Source of the DNA: Sphingosinicella sp. BN140058
GTDB taxonomy: Bacteria > Pseudomonadota > Alphaproteobacteria > Sphingomonadales > Sphingomonadaceae
DNA: 64,000 nucleotides
Direction of reading: 5' to 3'
Assembly: GCF_004135585.1 (NCBI RefSeq)
Contig: NZ_CP035501.1
Span: 2,303,501 to 2,367,500 of the forward strand
Of this stretch, positions 27,116 to 36,600 are shown piece after piece (positions within the stretch are counted from its first letter, which is position 1; every line of letters starts with the position of its first letter). Below the pieces are notes generated by a model. It saw only the letters and a list, made by a program, of their open reading frames with translations, was not told the origin of the DNA and did not search any database. The position numbers were made by a program, and so were the translations under genes.

Positions 27116-28155
27116 CCGCACGCCGTGACGTCGCCCGCGGCATCGACGCGCTTCGGCGCGGCTGGACCGTGACGATCGACGGCACGGCCTTTCTCGGCGT
27201 CGAGACCGCTGACGACGCTGCGCTTTCAGGGTTCGATACGCCGCGAGCGGCCGATCTGCTGATCTCGGGCCCCCGTGCCGTGACGCTCAAGCTCGCCAAC
27301 CAGCGCGAGGCCGTTCCGACCGGCCCCGTACTGATTCAGCGGGCGCCATGGATCGATCTTGCCGAAGCCATCGCGATCGCCGATCCGGCGCGGGATCTTT
27401 CCAATCCGCTGAAAGGTCCGTTTCGCGCCGGTATTGCTCCGGCCGGGGCGGAGGCCGCGATACAGCTCACCCGCGTCGCCGGCCTGCTGCCGGCGCTGTT
27501 CGCCGGCGGCACCGCCAGCGACGATTCGGTTCGGCTTTCCAGCGCGGATATCCTCGCGGCGGTGGAGCATCCCACGGTGACGATCGCGTCCCGAGCGCGG
27601 CTGCCGACCGAACATAGCGAGAAAGGCGAGATCGTCGCGTTCCGGACCGCCGGCGATCCCGCGGAGCACATCGCGCTGCTGATCGGCCAGCCGACCGGCG
27701 TTCCGCCTCTGGTTCGCCTGCACAGCGAATGCCTCACCGGCGACGTGCTTGGATCGCTGAAATGCGATTGCGGTCCGCAACTCGACGGTGCGCTGGAGGC
27801 GATCGCCGCCGCAGGATGGGGGATCCTGCTCTACCTCCGCCAGGAAGGCCGCGGCATCGGCCTGATCAACAAGCTGCGCGCTTATGCCTTGCAGGATCAG
27901 GGGTTCGACACCGTCGACGCCAATCTTCGGCTCGGCTTCGGCGACGACGAGCGCCGATTCACCGTCGCCGCGCGGATGCTCGCCGCGCTCGGCCAGACCG
28001 AGGTGCGGCTGCTCACCAACAATCCACGCAAGGCGTCAGGACTCGAAGCTGCGGGCATCAAGGTGGTCGAGCGGGTGCCGCTGCAGCGTGGCATCAATCC
28101 GCACAACGCGGCCTATCTCGAAACCAAGCGGACCCGTAGCGGCCACATGCTCTGA
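27112..28155 (+). CDS. ribA: GTP cyclohydrolase II with degenerate N-terminal RibB-like domain
   Basis: A 347-aa protein. The C-terminal half is GTP cyclohydrolase II, opening the guanine ring in riboflavin synthesis: zinc ligands in LHSECLTGDVLGSLKCDCG, then RQEGRGIGLINKLRAYALQDQG and the NNPRKASGL block. The first 150 residues resemble the RibB (DHBP synthase) fold but lack the DDEDRENEGD metal loop, so that activity is probably lost. The GTG start overlaps the xth stop. Another RibB elsewhere in the genome is expected. Confidence 0.9.
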   Translation: MTARRDVARGIDALRRGWTVTIDGTAFLGVETADDAALSGFDTPRAADLLISGPRAVTLKLANQREAVPTGPVLIQRAPWIDLAEAIAIADPARDLSNPLKGPFRAGIAPAGAEAAIQLTRVAGLLPALFAGGTASDDSVRLSSADILAAVEHPTVTIASRARLPTEHSEKGEIVAFRTAGDPAEHIALLIGQPTGVPPLVRLHSECLTGDVLGSLKCDCGPQLDGALEAIAAAGWGILLYLRQEGRGIGLINKLRAYALQDQGFDTVDANLRLGFGDDERRFTVAARMLAALGQTEVRLLTNNPRKASGLEAAGIKVVERVPLQRGINPHNAAYLETKRTRSGHML

Positions 28156-28253
28156 GCCGCGACGCGTGCCGGCGCCCGATGCGAACGGGGTGTCGCCGAA
28201 GTCGCCGCCTGCCCAGACGATCCTGGATCCGCCCATGGCGGTGCGGACGCCGC

Positions 28254-28937
28254 TCACCCCGGCTTCGACACGTCTCCGAACAGAAGCGCCGCGACATCGT
28301 CGAAGCTCGCTGCGATATGGCGTACACCGAGCTCCCGCAGCCGCTGCGCGTGATCGGCGCCGCAGTGACGTCCCGCGCAAAGGCCGATGACCTTCGCACC
28401 CGAGACGACGGCGCCGGTCACGCCGACCGGGCTGTCCTCGATGATCGCGCAATCCTCGATGTTCACGCCAATTTTATCGGCAGCGAGCAGGTAGAGATCG
28501 GGCGCAGGCTTGCCGCGTGCGACATGCTCGGCGCCGCTGAAGATCCTGTCGCCAAAATGGTGGCGAAGCTTGAGGTGATCGAGATGGGTGGTGATCCAGT
28601 GGCTCGAACTGGACGAGGCGATCGCTTTCGGCAGCGTCGGCGGTAGCGCCTCGATAAACGCGACCGCTCCGGCCACCGCCTCGAGGCCTTGCGCAAGGAC
28701 GAGCGCATCCTCTTCGGCACGTGCGGCGTGGAAGTCGTCGGGCAGCGGCCGCCCGATCCAATTCTCGATCGCCGCGAGGAAGGCGGGTCCGGAGAGACCC
28801 ATGAAATGCGCCATCGAATGCTCGGGTGTGGTCGGATGGCCGATCCGGGTCAGATAGTCGGCAATCTGGAGGTTGCCGGCATATTCGCTTTCGAGAAGGA
28901 CGCCGTCGAAGTCGAAGATCAGTCCGCGAACGGTCAC
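28254..28937 (-). CDS. HAD family hydrolase (beta-phosphoglucomutase/phosphatase type)
   Basis: A 227-aa HAD protein. The nucleophile motif DFDGVLLESE (Asp about 8), a helical cap (about 18-90), motif 2 in IASSSSSHW, the Lys of GKPAPD and the acidic IEDSPVG motif are present. It belongs to the CbbY/Gph-like group acting on small phosphorylated sugars or similar molecules; substrate unknown. The GTG start overlaps the stop of the upstream PLP-binding protein by 4 nt. Confidence 0.88.
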   Translation of the reverse strand: MTVRGLIFDFDGVLLESEYAGNLQIADYLTRIGHPTTPEHSMAHFMGLSGPAFLAAIENWIGRPLPDDFHAARAEEDALVLAQGLEAVAGAVAFIEALPPTLPKAIASSSSSHWITTHLDHLKLRHHFGDRIFSGAEHVARGKPAPDLYLLAADKIGVNIEDCAIIEDSPVGVTGAVVSGAKVIGLCAGRHCGADHAQRLRELGVRHIAASFDDVAALLFGDVSKPG

Positions 28938-29599
28938 GCGCGCGCTCCGAACAAGGCTGTCCCGACCCGGACGTGCGTGGCGCCGATGGTGACCGCCGTC
29001 TCGAAATCGCCCGACATCCCCATGCTGAGGCCCGCGAGAGCGTTGCGCCGGGCGAGCTCCGCCAGCAGCGCGAAATAGGGCGCGGGTTCGACATCGGCGG
29101 GCGGGATGCACATCAGCCCGACCACGGGCAGATCGGCGGTGCGTGCCGCCTCGATCAGGGCCGGAAGCTCGGCGACCGCGCAGCCACCTTTCTGCGGCTC
29201 GTCACCGATGTTGACCTGGAGGAAACAGTCGGGCCGGCGGCCGCTTTTTTCCATCGCCTTGCTGAGCGCCGTGACGAGCGATGGTCGGTCGACGCCGTGA
29301 ATGGCATCGAAAAGATCGACCGCCTCCTCTGCCTTGTTGGATTGCAGCTGCCCGATCAGGTGCAGCACGGCGTCGGGAAACTCGGCCTTCAGCGCCGGCC
29401 ATTTCGCCTCCGCTTCCTGGACGCGATTTTCGCCGAAAACGCGCTGACCGGCTACGAGCAGCGGCCGGATCGCTTCGGGTACGTGGGTTTTGGAGACCGC
29501 GATCAGGGTCACCTCGCCGGGCTTGCGCTGCGCCAGGCGCGCCGCCTTGTCGATCCGCGACCGGATCTCGCCCAGTCGTTCCTCTGCTGCACCAATCAT
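28934..29599 (-). CDS. YggS family PLP-homeostasis protein
   Basis: A 221-aa protein with the alanine racemase N-terminal barrel alone. LIAVSKTH contains the PLP-binding lysine, FGENRVQEA and HLIGQLQSNK follow, and LSMGMSGDFETAVTIGATHVRVGTALFG closes it. The family (PLPBP) buffers pyridoxal phosphate and affects amino-acid metabolism, without racemase activity. ATG 29599 fits the family; the ATG at 29623 would overlap the divergent thiE-like start. It is coupled to the HAD gene downstream. Confidence 0.9.
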   Translation of the reverse strand: MIGAAEERLGEIRSRIDKAARLAQRKPGEVTLIAVSKTHVPEAIRPLLVAGQRVFGENRVQEAEAKWPALKAEFPDAVLHLIGQLQSNKAEEAVDLFDAIHGVDRPSLVTALSKAMEKSGRRPDCFLQVNIGDEPQKGGCAVAELPALIEAARTADLPVVGLMCIPPADVEPAPYFALLAELARRNALAGLSMGMSGDFETAVTIGATHVRVGTALFGARA

Positions 29600-29621
29600 G
29601 GCGGCTGCTATAGGAAGCGCC

Positions 29622-30266
29622 ATGCGCCGCCGCCAGCCTCTGCCACGCCTCTGGCTGATGACCGATGAGAGGCAAGGAGAGACTCTCTGGGACGCGCTCG
29701 AGCATCTGCCACGCGGCGCCGGCGTCATATTCCGCCATTATGGACTGCCCGTCGAGGCGCGGCGACGCCTGTTCCTGGCCGTCCGGGGGGTGGCACGTCG
29801 TCGGCGCCTGATTCTGGTCGTGGCAGGTCCGCTGCCGCTCCGCGGCGACGGCAATCATGGTCGGCGGGGTCACGGCCTGCGCACCGCGCCCGCCCATGAT
29901 CTGAAGCAGATCCGGGCGGCGGAACGCGGCGGTGCGGACCTCGTCTTCCTGTCGCCGGTATTCCCGACCCGATCTCATCCCGGCCGACCTGCCCTTGGCC
30001 GGGTGCGCTTCGGTCTGCTCGCGCGTCAATGTCGAGTGCCGGTCATCGCGCTCGGCGGCGTCACGCCGCGGCTTGCAGACGGGCTGAAAGCGCTCGGCGC
30101 CTTTGGCTGGGCGGCGATCGACGCGTGGGGTGCGGGTGCGGGGCCATGCCGCGACGCGATCAGAAGCGGAAGGCGGTTCCGATGTAGACGGCCTGGCTGT
30201 CACGCCGTTGATCGCTCACCGGCTCCAGGCGATCGCGCTGGAACTTGTACCGGACGCCGCCGGTGA
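29622..30266 (+). CDS. Thiamine phosphate synthase-like protein with C-terminal run-on
   Basis: A 214-aa ThiE/TenI-type protein. The protein-like part runs from the LPRLWLMTDER start to GFGWAAIDAW near residue 169 and shows the LRTAPAH, DLVFLSPVFPT and ALGGV segments of TIM-barrel thiamine phosphate synthases, though shorter than E. coli ThiE. The last 45 residues are Arg/Gly/Pro-rich and are read antisense to the convergent outer-membrane gene (overlap 30160-30266), suggesting loss of the original stop. The active-site loop is reduced, so activity in thiamine synthesis is uncertain. Confidence 0.72.
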   Translation: MRRRQPLPRLWLMTDERQGETLWDALEHLPRGAGVIFRHYGLPVEARRRLFLAVRGVARRRRLILVVAGPLPLRGDGNHGRRGHGLRTAPAHDLKQIRAAERGGADLVFLSPVFPTRSHPGRPALGRVRFGLLARQCRVPVIALGGVTPRLADGLKALGAFGWAAIDAWGAGAGPCRDAIRSGRRFRCRRPGCHAVDRSPAPGDRAGTCTGRRR

Positions 30267-30873
30267 CGTCGATGTTGCGGGTGATCTGGTACGAGCCGCC
30301 GACACCAAGCGAATAGCCATTCTCGATGGGAATGATCCGCGGGGTCGTCGGATCGGACTTGTCGACGCCGGCCTCGATTCGGCCGGTGAAGCGCTTGCCC
30401 GAATAGCTGACGCCGACTTCGGCATTCTTGCGGCCGCCGGGAAGAGTGCCGCCCTTGACCTCTGCAACGTCTCCGGACAGCGCGAAATTGCGCCAGCCGA
30501 CCGACACGCCGAGATTGTAGGCGCTCGGCGTGATCGCCGTTACCGGTGTTGACGAGCTCTCCGCCGCGCGGATCGCCTGGGCCGGAGTCGCGGCGCGTGC
30601 ACGCACAGCGACCCGGATGTTGCGGCTGCTGACACTCGTCGAATTGGACGGCGTGAATCGGAAATTGCCGCCGTTGAGACCGCGACGTGCAAGTTCGGCT
30701 GCCAAGCGCGGATCGGCGGCGGCCGGCGTGAACACATCGGTGCGGGACGGTGTCAGACGGTAACGCGCCGCCGGCGGGGATTTCGAGGGTGCTGCGAGCG
30801 CAGGCGTGAGCACGAGCGCAAGCGCTGCCAGCGCCACGGTCCCTGCCGCACTTATGCCAACGATCTTCAACAC
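30160..30873 (-). CDS. Outer-membrane beta-barrel-like protein
   Basis: A 237-aa protein with a signal peptide (about 1-28, ending ALA), a disordered Pro/Ser/Arg-rich segment (about 29-110), then alternating strands such as LGVSVGWRNFALSGD, AEVGVSYSGKRFTGRIEAG, SLGVGGSYQITRNID and VTGGVRYKFQRD, and a C-terminal AFRF ending in Phe, as in outer-membrane barrels. The barrel would be small (about eight strands). No specific family was recognised. It converges with the thiE-like gene, overlapping it by 107 nt. Confidence 0.7.
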   Translation of the reverse strand: MLKIVGISAAGTVALAALALVLTPALAAPSKSPPAARYRLTPSRTDVFTPAAADPRLAAELARRGLNGGNFRFTPSNSTSVSSRNIRVAVRARAATPAQAIRAAESSSTPVTAITPSAYNLGVSVGWRNFALSGDVAEVKGGTLPGGRKNAEVGVSYSGKRFTGRIEAGVDKSDPTTPRIIPIENGYSLGVGGSYQITRNIDVTGGVRYKFQRDRLEPVSDQRRDSQAVYIGTAFRF

Positions 30874-31046
30874 GCCTTACGACTCTCCCTGTCGATGTGA
30901 TGTAGAGCGATGGAACGCTTCAAACCAGCAATCAGAAGTCGGTCCGAAACGAATCCTATCGGCTGTTGCACGTTGTCCACAATCGAGGTTGCACTTCCAT
31001 GACACCGCTGTCCTGCATAGCGCCTGAATCGCGCGGGCCAAGACGC

Positions 31047-31074
31047 TTGCCGCCCGCGTCCGCTTATCTATAAC
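31047..31074 (+). promoter_or_regulatory. Putative sigma-70 promoter of the leuS operon
   Basis: TTGCCG (31047-31052), a 16-nt spacer and TATAAC (31069-31074) make a fair -35/-10 pair. Transcription would start near 31081, about 32 nt before the DUF3576 ATG. It sits in the 239-nt gap shared with the divergent barrel gene. Prediction by eye only. Confidence 0.4.
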
Positions 31075-31112
31075 GGCGCCTGACCCCCTGTAGTTTCCAA
31101 GGAACCGCCCTG

Positions 31113-31586
31113 ATGGTACGCGCCGCCACTCTCGCCCTTTCGATCGGGCTGGCCTTCTCGCTGAGCGCCTGCGATTTCATTCAGAAGGACATCAACAAGA
31201 CGCTTGGCAAGGGAGAACCGGATCGGGTGCGGGCGGCCGATCTCGCGGCGTCGAACGTCACCACGATCGGGGTGAATGCCTATCTGTGGCGCGCTGCGCT
31301 CGACACGCTTTCGTTCGCGCCGCTGGTGCAGGCCGATGCGAACAGCGGCGTGATCGTCACCGATTGGTATCAGAATCCGAACACGCAGGGCGACCGGGTC
31401 AAAGTCACCGCAACCATTCTCGATCGCGATCTGCGCGCCGACGCGCTGCGCGTCGCCGCCTCGCGGCAGGTGCTGCGCAACGGTCAGTGGGTCGACGCAC
31501 CCGTCACCGCCGCCACCGTGCAGAAATTGGAGGAAGTCATCCTCACCAAGGCTCGCGACCTGCGCCGGAACGCGATCGCCGGCTAA
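31113..31586 (+). CDS. DUF3576 lipoprotein
   Basis: A 157-aa protein with a lipoprotein signal peptide (hydrophobic 5-17, LSAC lipobox, Cys at 20). The conserved DUF3576 block is clear: NAYLWRAALDTLSFAPL, IVTDWYQNP, and VKVTATILDRDLRADALRVAASRQ. The family is alphaproteobacterial and of unknown function, probably in the outer membrane. AAGGAA lies upstream of the ATG. It leads the operon with leuS, lptE and holA, a conserved alphaproteobacterial order. Confidence 0.85.
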   Translation: MVRAATLALSIGLAFSLSACDFIQKDINKTLGKGEPDRVRAADLAASNVTTIGVNAYLWRAALDTLSFAPLVQADANSGVIVTDWYQNPNTQGDRVKVTATILDRDLRADALRVAASRQVLRNGQWVDAPVTAATVQKLEEVILTKARDLRRNAIAG

Positions 31587-31598
31587 AGGAGTTCTTAC

Positions 31599-34151
31599 AT
31601 GGCGGCGCGTTTCAATCCGCTCGAGGCCGATGCCCATTGGCAGAAAGTCTGGGAAGAGCGGGGAACCTTCCACGCCTCCGACGCGAGCGACAAGCCGAAG
31701 GCCTATATCCTCGAGATGTTCCCCTATCCGTCGGGGCGCATCCACATGGGTCATGTGCGCAATTACACGATGGGTGACGTGCTTGCGCGCTACCGTCGGA
31801 TGAACGGCTTCGAAGTGCTTCATCCGATGGGATGGGACGCGTTCGGGATGCCCGCGGAGAATGCCGCGATGGAGAAGAAGGTCCATCCGGGAGCGTGGAC
31901 CTGGGACAATATCGCGGCGATGCGGGCGCAGCTGAAGCGGATCGGCTTCGCGCTCGACTGGAGTCGGGAACTCGCCACCTGCGATCCGGCTTATTACGGC
32001 CAGGAACAGGCGCTGTTCCTTGATCTGTTCGAGGCAGGTCTCGTCTACCGCAAGCAGAGCGAGGTCAATTGGGACCCGGTCGACATGACCGTGCTCGCCA
32101 ACGAACAGGTGATCGACGGCCGCGGCTGGCGATCAGGCGCGCTGGTGGAACGCCGCAAGCTCAGCCAGTGGTTCCTCAAGATCACCGACTTCGCAGAGGA
32201 ATTGCTCGACGGCCTCGGCACGCTCGACCATTGGCCGGAGAAGGTCCGGCTGATGCAGGAGAATTGGATCGGCAGGAGCCAGGGCCTGCGGTTCCGCTTC
32301 ACGCTGACGGCGCCCGCCGGCGGCGAAGACGGGTTCGAGGTGTTCACGACCCGGCCCGACACCATCTTCGGCGCCAGCTTCGCAGCGATCGCGGCCGATC
32401 ATCCGATCGCGACGGCGTTGGCGCAGAGCAATGCGGATCTCGCCGCGTTCATCGAGGATTGCAAGAAGGGCGGCACCACCGCCGCCGAACTCGAGACCGC
32501 GGAGAAGAAGGGCTTCGACACCGGCCTGCGGGTCCACCATCCGCTGGATCCGGAGTGGACGCTTCCCGTCTACGTCGCCAACTTCGTGCTGAAGGAATAT
32601 GGCACCGGCGCCGTCTTCGGCTGTCCCGCGCACGACCAGCGCGATCTGGATTTCGCCCGCAAATACGATCTGCCGGTGACCCGGGTGGTGGCGCCGACGC
32701 CGGAAGAGGCTGACGAGCCGATCGGCGACGAAGCCTATACCGGGCCCGGCCGGCTGGTGAACAGCGCCTTCCTCGACGGGCTCACCGCCCAGGACGGCAT
32801 TCGCGCAGTGATCGCCCGCGCCGAGGAAGGTGGCTGGGGCGAAGGCACGACGGTGTGGCGCCTGCGCGACTGGGGCGTTTCGCGTCAGCGTTACTGGGGC
32901 ACGCCGATCCCGATCATCCACTGCGAGCGCTGCGGCGCCGTGCCGGTGCCGATGAACCAGCTGCCGGTCGTGCTGCCGGAAGATGTCAGCTTCGACATTC
33001 CCGGCAATCCGCTCGATCGACATCCGACCTGGTCCAAGGTCGACTGCCCGACGTGCGGCGCGGCTGCACGGCGCGAGACCGACACTCTCGACACGTTCGT
33101 CGATTCGAGCTGGTATTTCATCCGGTTCGCCAGCCAGCCGGCAGACCAGCCGTTCGACCGCGCGGTGGCCGAGAGCTGGCTTCCGGTCGATCAATATATC
33201 GGCGGTGTCGAGCATGCGATCCTGCACTTGCTCTATGCACGCTTTTGGACCCGTGCGCTGAAGCGGATAGGCCGCATCGACGTCGACGAGCCGTTCCAGG
33301 GTCTGTTCACTCAGGGCATGGTGACGCACGAGACCTACAAGGCGCCCGACGGCCGCTGGCTCAGCCCCGGGGAGGTGGTGTCACGTGACGGCGGCCTGGT
33401 CGTCGAGGAGAGCGGCGAGTCCGTTACCGTCGGCCGGGTCGAGAAGATGTCCAAGTCCAAGCGCAACACCGTCGATCCGGAGCCGATCCTCGATCAATAT
33501 GGTGCGGACGCAGTGCGCTGGTTCATGCTGTCCGACAGCCCGCCCGAGCGCGATCTGCCGTGGAGCGAGGCGGGCATCGAGGGCAGCTGGCGGTTCGTTC
33601 AGCGGCTTTGGCGGCTTGCGTCCGAACTGGCCGAGCAAGGCGGATCGACCTGGCTCGGCAACAACGAAGAGTCGGCGGCTGACAAGGCGCTGGTACGCAA
33701 GCTCCACCAGACCATCGCCGCAGTTGCCGCCAACGTCGAATCGCTGTCCTTCAACAAGGCGGTGGCCAACATCTACGAGCTCGCCAATGCGATCGAGAAG
33801 GCAGCCCCTTCCCCTGCCCGCGCGCAAGCGATCGAGACCCTGCTGCTGCTGGTTGCGCCGATGGTACCGCACCTTGCCGAACAGGCATGGACCGGGCTTG
33901 GCCGCGAAGGGCTGATTGCCGATGCGGCATGGCCCGCCGTGGATCCGGCGCTGCTGATTGAGGACGAGGTCACGATCGCCGTGCAGGTCAACGGCAAGCT
34001 GCGCGACACGCTGACGGCACCCAAGGGCGCGGCCAAGGACATGCTCGAGGAAATGGCGCTGGGATCGGAAAAGATCGCGCGGCTGCTCGACGGCAAGCCG
34101 CCCCGCAAGGTCATCGTCGTGCCAGACCGTCTGGTCAACATCGTCGCATGA
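31599..34151 (+). CDS. leuS: Leucyl-tRNA synthetase
   Basis: An 850-aa class I synthetase that charges tRNA-Leu. The HIGH-type motif HMGH is at 49-52 in [16 protein letters not shown], the editing domain lies about 220-410, a zinc-like insertion with ERCG and CPTCG cysteine pairs lies about 445-490, KMSKS at 616-620, and the C-terminal domain ends in [17 protein letters not shown] precedes the ATG. The lptE start overlaps its stop by 4 nt. Confidence 0.97.
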   Translation: MAARFNPLEADAHWQKVWEERGTFHASDASDKPKAYILEMFPYPSGRIHMGHVRNYTMGDVLARYRRMNGFEVLHPMGWDAFGMPAENAAMEKKVHPGAWTWDNIAAMRAQLKRIGFALDWSRELATCDPAYYGQEQALFLDLFEAGLVYRKQSEVNWDPVDMTVLANEQVIDGRGWRSGALVERRKLSQWFLKITDFAEELLDGLGTLDHWPEKVRLMQENWIGRSQGLRFRFTLTAPAGGEDGFEVFTTRPDTIFGASFAAIAADHPIATALAQSNADLAAFIEDCKKGGTTAAELETAEKKGFDTGLRVHHPLDPEWTLPVYVANFVLKEYGTGAVFGCPAHDQRDLDFARKYDLPVTRVVAPTPEEADEPIGDEAYTGPGRLVNSAFLDGLTAQDGIRAVIARAEEGGWGEGTTVWRLRDWGVSRQRYWGTPIPIIHCERCGAVPVPMNQLPVVLPEDVSFDIPGNPLDRHPTWSKVDCPTCGAAARRETDTLDTFVDSSWYFIRFASQPADQPFDRAVAESWLPVDQYIGGVEHAILHLLYARFWTRALKRIGRIDVDEPFQGLFTQGMVTHETYKAPDGRWLSPGEVVSRDGGLVVEESGESVTVGRVEKMSKSKRNTVDPEPILDQYGADAVRWFMLSDSPPERDLPWSEAGIEGSWRFVQRLWRLASELAEQGGSTWLGNNEESAADKALVRKLHQTIAAVAANVESLSFNKAVANIYELANAIEKAAPSPARAQAIETLLLLVAPMVPHLAEQAWTGLGREGLIADAAWPAVDPALLIEDEVTIAVQVNGKLRDTLTAPKGAAKDMLEEMALGSEKIARLLDGKPPRKVIVVPDRLVNIVA

Positions 34152-34651
34152 GCGGCCGGGCCGCCTTGCTCGTTGCGCTGGCGCTGGGTGTCTCGGGGTG
34201 CGGCCTGCGGCCGCTCTACGGAGGAGGGAGCACCGGCCCGGTGGCCCAGGCCCTGCAATCGGTGGACGTCGCACCGATCGGCGGCCGCGGCGGCTGGCTG
34301 GTGCGGACGGCGCTGGAAGACCGCCTCGGCACGAAAGAAGGCGAAGCACACCGCTACCGGCTCGAAGTCACTCTGGACGATCAGATCATCGGCTTCGGTG
34401 TGCGCCGCGACGATGCCGAGACGCGCGAGCGGCGGACGTTGCGTGCCCGCTACCGGCTGGTCGAGGCCGACAAAGGCACTGTCGTGCTCGACGCAACTGC
34501 AGGCTCTGATGCGGGCATCGACGTGGTCAGCTCCGAATATGCCACCGTCGCGGCCGAGCAGACGGCGCTCGAACGGCTCTCCAGCGAAGTCGCAGACCAG
34601 ATCGTGGCGCGGCTCGCCCAGTTCGCCTCGCGCGGCGGCCCGGAGCGGTGA
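34148..34651 (+). CDS. lptE: LPS-assembly lipoprotein LptE
   Basis: A 167-aa protein with a short lipoprotein signal peptide (VSGC lipobox, Cys about 18) followed by GLRPLYGGG, the usual start of alphaproteobacterial LptE. It plugs the LptD barrel to deliver lipopolysaccharide (or sphingoglycolipid transport partners in sphingomonads) to the cell surface. The order leuS-lptE-holA is the conserved one. Overlaps exist at both ends (4 nt each). Confidence 0.88.
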   Translation: MSGRAALLVALALGVSGCGLRPLYGGGSTGPVAQALQSVDVAPIGGRGGWLVRTALEDRLGTKEGEAHRYRLEVTLDDQIIGFGVRRDDAETRERRTLRARYRLVEADKGTVVLDATAGSDAGIDVVSSEYATVAAEQTALERLSSEVADQIVARLAQFASRGGPER

Positions 34652-35670
34652 AGGCCGCCAAGGGGCAGATCGACCGCGCGCTCAAGGCCCCGGCCGAATG
34701 GCGCTTTTTCCTTCTCTACGGCCCTGACGATGCCGGATCCCGAGCACTGGTCCGGCACGTAAAGGCGGCGGCTGGTGCCGATGCCGAGCGGATCGAGCTC
34801 AGCGGCGCCGAGCTCAAGGCGGATCCTGCGCGCCTAGCCGATGAAGCGGCCTCGATCTCCCTGTTCGGCGGCGCCCGCTACATCATCGTCGAACCTGCCG
34901 GAGACGAGAGCCTGGCGGCGGTCGAAGCGCTCCTGCAGGCACCCGCCGCGGGCAATCCGGTGGTGCTGATCGCCGGCGCGTTGAAGCCCAGCTCTAAATT
35001 GCTCAAGCTCGCTCTGGCGGAGCCGGCGGCGCTCGCCTTTGCAAGCTATGCGCCGGAGGGCCAGGAAGCCGACCGCCTCGTTGCCGAGATGGCACGCGAG
35101 CATGGCCTGATCGTGCGGCCCGATCTGGCTCGGCGGCTTGCCGACGCGTGCAACGGCAATCGTGCGGTCCTGGCCCAGGAGCTGAACAAGCTCGCCTTGT
35201 TCGTCGATGCCGATCCGGCGCAGCCTCAGCCCGTCGATCACGATGCTCTGGATGCGATCGGCGCCAGCGCCGAGGAAGGGGATCTCAGCCGCCTGGTCGA
35301 CAGCGTCAGCGGGGGGAAGCCGGATCAGCTCGGTGCCGAGCTGGCGCGGCTGGCGAGCGAAGGCATCGAGGGCATTCCGTTGATACGGGCCGTGCTGCGC
35401 CGGATGAGTCTGCTCGCCAAGCTGCGTGCTGCGGTCGAGACCGGCAGCAGCGTCGATTCGGTGATGGCGACGGCCGGAAAGGCGCTGTTCTGGAAGGAGA
35501 AGGGCTCGGTCGCCACGCAGGTCGGCCGCTGGCGCTCGGAGCTTCTCGCGAAGAGCGTCAGCCGCCTTGTTGAAGCCGAACGGCAGGCCAAGGCGTCCGG
35601 GGGACTCGGCGCGGCAGCGGTCGACGAGGAATTGTTCGCGATCTGCCGCCAGGCGGCGCGTCTGCGCTGA
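34648..35670 (+). CDS. holA: DNA polymerase III delta subunit
   Basis: A 340-aa clamp-loader subunit. The AAA-like fold starts near residue 16 (WRFFLLYGPDD) and includes VLIAGALKPSSKLLKL, a helical lid (REHGLIVRPDLARRLADACNGNRAVLAQELNKLALF) and the C-terminal collar (about 205-335). It opens the beta clamp. Start is GTG, overlapping the lptE stop by 4 nt. It converges on parB with 27 nt between the stops. Confidence 0.93.
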   Translation: MKAAKGQIDRALKAPAEWRFFLLYGPDDAGSRALVRHVKAAAGADAERIELSGAELKADPARLADEAASISLFGGARYIIVEPAGDESLAAVEALLQAPAAGNPVVLIAGALKPSSKLLKLALAEPAALAFASYAPEGQEADRLVAEMAREHGLIVRPDLARRLADACNGNRAVLAQELNKLALFVDADPAQPQPVDHDALDAIGASAEEGDLSRLVDSVSGGKPDQLGAELARLASEGIEGIPLIRAVLRRMSLLAKLRAAVETGSSVDSVMATAGKALFWKEKGSVATQVGRWRSELLAKSVSRLVEAERQAKASGGLGAAAVDEELFAICRQAARLR

Positions 35671-35697
35671 TCGCAGACGCCGCTCGGCCGACGGGCC

Positions 35698-36600
35698 TTA
35701 GATCTTCTCGCCGCTCAGCCGCTGGCAGATCATGTCGAGCTGATCGAGGGTGGAGTAATGGAGCGCGACCGTGCCGCCCGTCGGACCGTGCTTGATCTGC
35801 ACCTTGAGGCCGAGCATGTCGCCCAATTGACGCTCGAGAGCATCGATGTCGGCGCTGGATCCGGTTTGATAATCGAGCCGCGGCTGACGCTCCCGACCCG
35901 GCTTGCCGAAGCGGGCCAGCTTTTCGGTATCCCGAACGGACAGTCCGCGGTCGACGACGTCGCGGGCGATCGTCTCCGGATCGGGGGCTGTGACGAGTGC
36001 ACGAGCATGACCCATGCTGAGTGCGCCTTCCACAACCATAGTGCGAACGGTTTCCGGAAGTTCCAGCAATCTCAACAGGTTGGCAACGTGGCTGCGCGAC
36101 TTGTTGACGATCTTGCCAAGTTCTTCCTGCGTGTGGCCATATTCGTCGATCAGCCGTTTGTAACCGTCGGCTTCTTCGATCGCGTTGAGGTCCTGCCGCT
36201 GGATGTTCTCGAGCAGCGCGACTTCGAGCGTCTCCGCGTCATTGAACTCGCGGACGATGACCGGGACTTCGTGTAGCCGTGCTTTCTGGGCAGCGCGCCA
36301 GCGACGCTCGCCGGCGACGATCTGGTAGCGATGCCCGTGCGGGCGAACGACGATCGGCTGGATCAGGCCACGGGTCTGAATGCTCTCGGCGAGTTCCGCT
36401 AGGGCGGTCTCGTCGAAATGGCGCCGAGGCTGATCGAGATGCGGCTCGATGCTGGACACCGGCATCATCTGCACACCGCCGCGCGCAGCGCTCGCCCCGC
36501 CAGCAGCGATCGGCGCCTCCTGGGCGACTTCGCCGAGCAGGGACGACAGTCCGCGACCGAGCCCCGACGGTCGACGGCGTGCGGGCGTCTCGTCGCTCAT
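35698..36600 (-). CDS. parB: Chromosome partitioning protein ParB
   Basis: A 300-aa ParB. An N-terminal basic tail with [12 protein letters not shown] binds ParA, the CTP-binding and clamp domain (about 45-140) shows QPRRHFDE and the GERR motif at 97-100, then the helix-turn-helix that reads parS (about 150-200) and a C-terminal dimerisation domain (about 245-300). It loads at the parS sites at 37961 and 39914. The stop of parA overlaps its start (4 nt). Confidence 0.96.
   Translation of the reverse strand: MSDETPARRRPSGLGRGLSSLLGEVAQEAPIAAGGASAARGGVQMMPVSSIEPHLDQPRRHFDETALAELAESIQTRGLIQPIVVRPHGHRYQIVAGERRWRAAQKARLHEVPVIVREFNDAETLEVALLENIQRQDLNAIEEADGYKRLIDEYGHTQEELGKIVNKSRSHVANLLRLLELPETVRTMVVEGALSMGHARALVTAPDPETIARDVVDRGLSVRDTEKLARFGKPGRERQPRLDYQTGSSADIDALERQLGDMLGLKVQIKHGPTGGTVALHYSTLDQLDMICQRLSGEKI

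Noticed and set aside
33380..33389. GTCACGTGAC palindrome in leuS as a third parS
   Set aside because: Only the CACGTG core matches; the TTC/GAA arms needed for ParB are missing.
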